Assembly: GCA_003646935.1 (NCBI GenBank)
Contig: QMLW01000086.1
Span: 1 to 7,341, forward strand
Direction of reading: 5' to 3'
Length of the DNA: 7,341 nucleotides
Source: Deltaproteobacteria bacterium
GTDB lineage: Bacteria; Desulfobacterota; DSM-4660; Desulfatiglandales; B25-G16
The translations under genes and the position numbers were made by a program. Below, one piece after another: positions 4,721 through 7,341 of the stretch. The notes under the pieces are model-generated. The model searched no databases. It was not told the DNA's origin and worked only from the letters and a program-made list of their open reading frames with translations. Within the stretch, counting starts at the first letter, position 1. Every line of letters starts with the position of its first letter.

Positions 4721-6523
4721 ATGCTGACAGCGGACAGTATTGATACCATGCCCCAGAAACCAGGGGTGTATCTGTTTAAGAACAGAGCAGGAAGGGTTTT
4801 GTATGTCGGTAAGGCAAAAGACCTGCACAAACGCCTCTGCTCTTATTTCAGTGCGGGCAGGGATCAGGCCTATAAGTCATGGCTCATCCTGAGGAATGCA
4901 CACTCGCTCGACCATATTATTACCGCTACGGAGAAAGAGGCATTGATACTCGAGGGCAATCTCATAAAGAAATATCGTCCAAGGTATAACGTAAAGATAA
5001 AGGACGACTCCAACTATCCCCTGCTCAAGCTGGATATCACCAACAAATATCCCCGTCTCAGCATAGTGAGAAGGATGAAAAACGATGGCGCTCTCTACTA
5101 TGGTCCCTTCACGTCCTCATCCGCAGTGCGATCCACCCTTCGGTTACTGGGGCCCATCTTCCCCCTGAGAAAGTGCAAGGCGAATGAACTCCCCAAGAGA
5201 TCGAGGCCCTGTCTAAATTTCCAGTTAGGGAGATGCCTCGCTCCATGTTGTGAGGACGTGAGCCCTGAGGAGTATCAGGAGATTGTGGATCAGGTCAAAT
5301 TGTTCCTTGAGGGAAGAAACAGGGAATTGCTTGCTCGGTTGCGGGGAATCATGCAGGGAGCATCGAGGGAGCTTGATTTCGAAAAGGCAGCCAGGGTGAG
5401 GGATCAGATCAGGGCGGTTGAGAAGACGGTAGAGCGGCAGACCGTGGTATCGTCCGGCATGAAGGATCAAGACGTAATCGGCCTCTGTCTTTCCGGCAAA
5501 GAGGCCGGGATTGTGATCCTGGTGGTGAGAACGGGGTACATGGTTGGCACGAAGCATTTCACGATCCATTGTGAATGGGAGGATTCACGCGAAACAATGG
5601 AGTCCTTCCTGAAGCAGTACTATAGGGATAGGGCATTTATTCCATCGGAGATCATATTATCGGAGCCGATAGGGGATGCGGCGTTAATCGCCGAGTGGCT
5701 TAGCGCGAGGGCTGAAAAGAAGGTGTCCCTCAGCGTTCCGATCAGGGGAGCCAAGAAAAAGCTCGTGAGCATGGCCATGGTCAATGCCAAAAATATCCTC
5801 AGAGAGCGGCACAATGCGCAGCAACTCGCGCTCCTTGAAAAGGCGAAATCCGTGCTCAAATTGAGCAGGATACCCATTCATATAGAAGGAGTGGATATCT
5901 CCAACTTGAGAGGGGATCTCTGTGTGGCTTCCCTTGTTTCGTTCGTGAGGGGTGTTGCTCAGAAATCCGGGTATCGGAACTTCAGGATAAAGGAGGTACA
6001 GGGGATAGATGATTATGCCATGATAGCGGAGGTAGTTAAACGCAGATTAAAAAAGGGCACATCACCGGACCTTTTCGTGATAGATGGGGGAAAGGGACAC
6101 CTGTCCACGGCTAAACGTGCTATAGATACGCTTGGCCTTGAGAGCCCGCCGGAGGTGATATCGATCGCAAAGGCCGACAGGGGCGAAACGGGAGCAGTAG
6201 ACAAGATATACATTCCGAACAGGAAGAATCCCCTCATGCTTTCCCCCAGTCACCCGGTGCTATTATTTCTTATGAGGATTAGGGATGAGACACACAGGAG
6301 GGCTGTCGGCTACCACCGGATACGACGAAAAAAGAGGCTCATGGAATCCGAGCTTGATAGGATACGAGGAGTGGGCCCAAAGAGAAAAAAGGAGCTGTTG
6401 AAATATCTGGGTGATATCCAGTCAATCGCAATGGCAGGGGTGGAGGAGATAAAGCGAGTTCCAGGGATTGATCAGAGGACTGCGGAAACTATCTTTGATT
6501 ACTTCAGCGGTAGATCCCCTTAG
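4721..6523 (+). CDS. uvrC: Excinuclease ABC subunit C
   Basis: A complete 600-residue UvrC, the dual-incision nuclease of nucleotide excision repair that acts on UvrB-DNA complexes. Domains in order: a GIY-YIG nuclease (PGVYLF at 14-19, LYVG at 27-30, with Y28, R38 and metal ligand E78 in place); an Fe-S cysteine set C152-x11-C164-x7-C172-x3-C176, matching the family [4Fe-4S] pattern; a UVR motif for UvrB contact (ELDFEKAARVRDQI, 217-230); an RNase H-like 5'-incision domain (GVDISNLRGD at 390-399, VIDGGKGHL at 453-461, THRRAVGYHR at 524-533); and tandem helix-hairpin-helix motifs (RIRGVGPKRKKELL and RVPGIDQRTAETIF). GGKGH replaces the usual GGKGQ, a mild variation. An SD, AGGGA (4709-4713), lies seven bases before the ATG. 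The upstream promoter at 4619-4647 suggests it is expressed alone. Confidence 0.98.
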   Translation: MLTADSIDTMPQKPGVYLFKNRAGRVLYVGKAKDLHKRLCSYFSAGRDQAYKSWLILRNAHSLDHIITATEKEALILEGNLIKKYRPRYNVKIKDDSNYPLLKLDITNKYPRLSIVRRMKNDGALYYGPFTSSSAVRSTLRLLGPIFPLRKCKANELPKRSRPCLNFQLGRCLAPCCEDVSPEEYQEIVDQVKLFLEGRNRELLARLRGIMQGASRELDFEKAARVRDQIRAVEKTVERQTVVSSGMKDQDVIGLCLSGKEAGIVILVVRTGYMVGTKHFTIHCEWEDSRETMESFLKQYYRDRAFIPSEIILSEPIGDAALIAEWLSARAEKKVSLSVPIRGAKKKLVSMAMVNAKNILRERHNAQQLALLEKAKSVLKLSRIPIHIEGVDISNLRGDLCVASLVSFVRGVAQKSGYRNFRIKEVQGIDDYAMIAEVVKRRLKKGTSPDLFVIDGGKGHLSTAKRAIDTLGLESPPEVISIAKADRGETGAVDKIYIPNRKNPLMLSPSHPVLLFLMRIRDETHRRAVGYHRIRRKKRLMESELDRIRGVGPKRKKELLKYLGDIQSIAMAGVEEIKRVPGIDQRTAETIFDYFSGRSP

Positions 6524-6542
6524 TGGGCTTGTATTAGATGAA

Positions 6543-6573
6543 CCCCTTTGCAAAACCTTGGGGAAGTTTGTTT
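6543..6573 (+). terminator. Weak possible terminator of uvrC
   Basis: CCCC (6543-6546) and GGGG (6560-6563) can pair across a 13-base loop about 20 bases after the uvrC stop. An interrupted T-run (TTTGTTT, 6567-6573) begins three bases later. The four-pair stem is short for an intrinsic terminator, so this is tentative. Confidence 0.25.
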
Positions 6574-6656
6574 AAGCGTAATTCAATATATAGCATGTGA
6601 GCTGTGCGCGCATAGTAATTGTTTAGATTATGGAACATTATAAATTTAAATGTTGC

Positions 6657-6673
6657 ATAAATGATATATTTAT
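6657..6673. promoter_or_regulatory. Inverted repeat ATAAAT-N5-ATTTAT, candidate enhancer site
   Basis: Perfect six-base arms (6657-6662 and 6668-6673) are centred about 125 bases upstream of the start expected from the sigma-54-like promoter. Enhancer-binding activators usually bind dyads at roughly this distance. AT-rich sequence yields such dyads by chance, so the assignment is weak. Confidence 0.25.
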
Positions 6674-6762
6674 TGTATTGTGTGCAAGGTAAGTAATTTT
6701 AGATGTTCGGCAATTTTACTTTAATATCAGTTGGTTATCATCCATTAACGATCAACTAAAGT

Positions 6763-6779
6763 TTGGCATGGGAAATGCA
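6763..6779 (+). promoter_or_regulatory. Sigma-54 (RpoN) type -24/-12 promoter
   Basis: TTGGCATGGGAAATGCA matches the sigma-54 consensus YTGGCACGRNNNTTGCW at nearly all fixed positions. The invariant GG (6765-6766) and GC (6777-6778) are separated by exactly 10 bases. The mismatches are T for C after TGGCA and A for the first T of TTGC. The predicted start is near 6790, leaving a short leader with the SD AAGGA (6794-6798). Sigma-54 control is known for the orange-protein (NifX-family) operons of Desulfovibrio vulgaris, which supports the reading. Confidence 0.6.
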
Positions 6780-6805
6780 TCATAAATTTTAAAAAGGAAA
6801 GGGGC

Positions 6806-7341
6806 ATGAGGCATATGAAAATAGCGTTTAGTTCAACAGGAACAGATCTTGACTCCGAGATAGATCCGAGGTTTGGCAGGTGTGCATATTTTTTGATTGT
6901 GAACCTGGATGATATGAGCTTTGAGGCCGTTGAAAACGAGAGCATGTCTCTGGGCGGAGGAGCAGGCATTCAGTCAGGGCAATTTATCGCATCCACAGGG
7001 GCTAGTGTAATTATAACCGGAAACGTAGGCCCCAATGCCAGTAGAACCCTGAACGCAGCAGGCCTTGATGTGATTGTTGGTGTTAGTGGTCCGATTAGGG
7101 ATGCGATTGAGCGTTACAAGCGAGGTGAGCTATTACCTACCGATCAGGCCAATGTACCGGATCACTTCGGCATGGGCGGCGGAATGGGCCGAGGCATGGG
7201 AATGGGACGCGGAATGGGCATGGGCGGCGGTATGGGCCGAGGAATGGGCATGGGCGGCGGTATGGGACGTGGAATGGGAATACAGGGAGGCTATGGCCCG
7301 ACCCAAGATCCACCCGCTCCATCCTCCGGTCAAGATCTTGA
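6806..7341 (+). CDS. NifX/NifB-C-terminal/orange-protein family (dinitrogenase iron-molybdenum cofactor biosynthesis-like) protein, 3' end missing
   Basis: An open frame of 178 codons with no stop before the window edge. Residues about 4-112 form the NifX-like domain (PF02579 type). It has MKIAFSSTG at the start, IDPRFGRCAYFLIV (19-32), GGGAGIQSGQ (50-59), TGNVGPNASRTL (71-82) and GPIRDAIERYKRGEL (95-109). Such small cytoplasmic proteins bind or carry Fe-Mo or Mo-Cu clusters. Residues 122-158 are an almost pure Met/Gly/Arg tail, followed by a Pro/Gln/Ser-rich segment (GPTQDPPAPSS). The start at 6806 is chosen because AAGGA lies seven bases upstream. An in-frame ATG at 6815 would remove only MRH and is possible. 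The upstream sigma-54-like promoter recalls the Desulfovibrio orange-protein operons. There are no nif genes in the window, so a role in nitrogenase cofactor assembly is not implied. Family assignment is firm; the metal and partners are unknown. Confidence 0.9.
   Translation, partial: MRHMKIAFSSTGTDLDSEIDPRFGRCAYFLIVNLDDMSFEAVENESMSLGGGAGIQSGQFIASTGASVIITGNVGPNASRTLNAAGLDVIVGVSGPIRDAIERYKRGELLPTDQANVPDHFGMGGGMGRGMGMGRGMGMGGGMGRGMGMGGGMGRGMGIQGGYGPTQDPPAPSSGQDL
7172..7279 (+). repeat. In-frame Met/Gly/Arg tandem repeat in the tail of the NifX-like gene
   Basis: Built from ATGGGN-type hexamers. Two consecutive 30-base units (7214-7243 and 7244-7273) encode the identical peptide MGMGGGMGRG and differ at only two bases, both synonymous. 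Shorter versions (MGGGMGRG, MGMGRG) precede them. The pattern indicates growth by local duplication, and copy number probably varies between strains. The antisense His/Ala/Ser-rich frame over it is a by-product. Confidence 0.85.

Larger units (their letters stand above)
6524..6805. other. AT-rich intergenic region between uvrC and the NifX-like gene
   Basis: About 280 bases with no convincing gene on either strand. It is visibly more AT-rich than its surroundings. It holds a weak hairpin just after uvrC, an eight-base palindrome TGCGCGCA (6605-6612), an inverted repeat at 6657-6673 and a sigma-54-like promoter at 6763-6779. This fits a long upstream control region for an enhancer-dependent promoter. 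Confidence 0.6.

Noticed and set aside
4477..4830. 117-residue minus-strand frame across the hisD-uvrC gap
   Set aside because: It overlaps the uvrC start and promoter antisense and passes through the palindromes. No protein-like composition or family motif.
7133..7333. Minus-strand frame rich in His, Ala and Ser
   Set aside because: It is the reverse reading of the Met/Gly repeat. Its repetitiveness comes from the sense repeat.
6806..7341. Part of a nitrogen-fixation cluster
   Set aside because: Only a NifX-family domain is present, with no nifHDK, nifE, nifN or nifB nearby. The family has many non-nitrogenase members.

Overview
The window looks like ordinary bacterial chromosome from an anaerobe, most plausibly a deltaproteobacterial (Desulfobacterota-like) sulfate reducer or syntroph. 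Shine-Dalgarno sites, sigma-70-type promoters, a sigma-54-type promoter and uvrC all point to Bacteria. The anaerobic lean is inference. It rests on a radical SAM/lipoate-ligase/GcvH-like cluster and on a NifX/orange-protein-family gene with a Met/Gly-rich tail behind a sigma-54-like promoter. No mobile element, phage gene or CRISPR array is visible.

Layout, left to right. Bases 1-168 hold two tandem tRNA genes on the minus strand: complete tRNA-Lys(UUU), then the 5' half of what appears to be tRNA-Glu, cut by the window edge. A minus-strand promoter sits at about 190-218. Bases 245-2846 hold three tightly packed minus-strand genes, transcribed in the order gcvH-like, lipoate-protein ligase, radical SAM enzyme of the BioB/LipS type. 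A 253-base gap (2847-3099) rich in inverted repeats and promoter-like elements separates them from hisD (3100-4395, minus). A 325-base divergent intergenic region follows. It carries two adjacent palindromes and a good promoter for uvrC (4721-6523, plus). After uvrC comes an AT-rich gap of about 280 bases (6524-6805) ending in a sigma-54-like promoter. Last is a plus-strand NifX/NifB-C-terminal/orange-protein family gene that runs off the right edge.

The functional centre is the lipoylation module. A small carrier protein has the GcvH fold signature and one clear lipoyl-lysine candidate (K69). It is followed with zero spacing by a fused two-domain lipoate ligase, and then by a BioB-like radical SAM protein with an extra C-terminal cysteine set. 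This arrangement fits the non-LipA lipoate assembly route (octanoate or lipoate ligation by an Lpl enzyme, sulfur insertion by LipS1/LipS2-type radical SAM enzymes) rather than classical LipB/LipA. The rest of the glycine cleavage system is not in the window, so the carrier's real client pathway is open. HisD (last two steps of histidine synthesis) and UvrC (nucleotide excision repair) look like standard, intact housekeeping genes with no obvious link to the module. The right-hand gene resembles the metal-cluster carriers typified by the Mo-Cu orange protein of Desulfovibrio.
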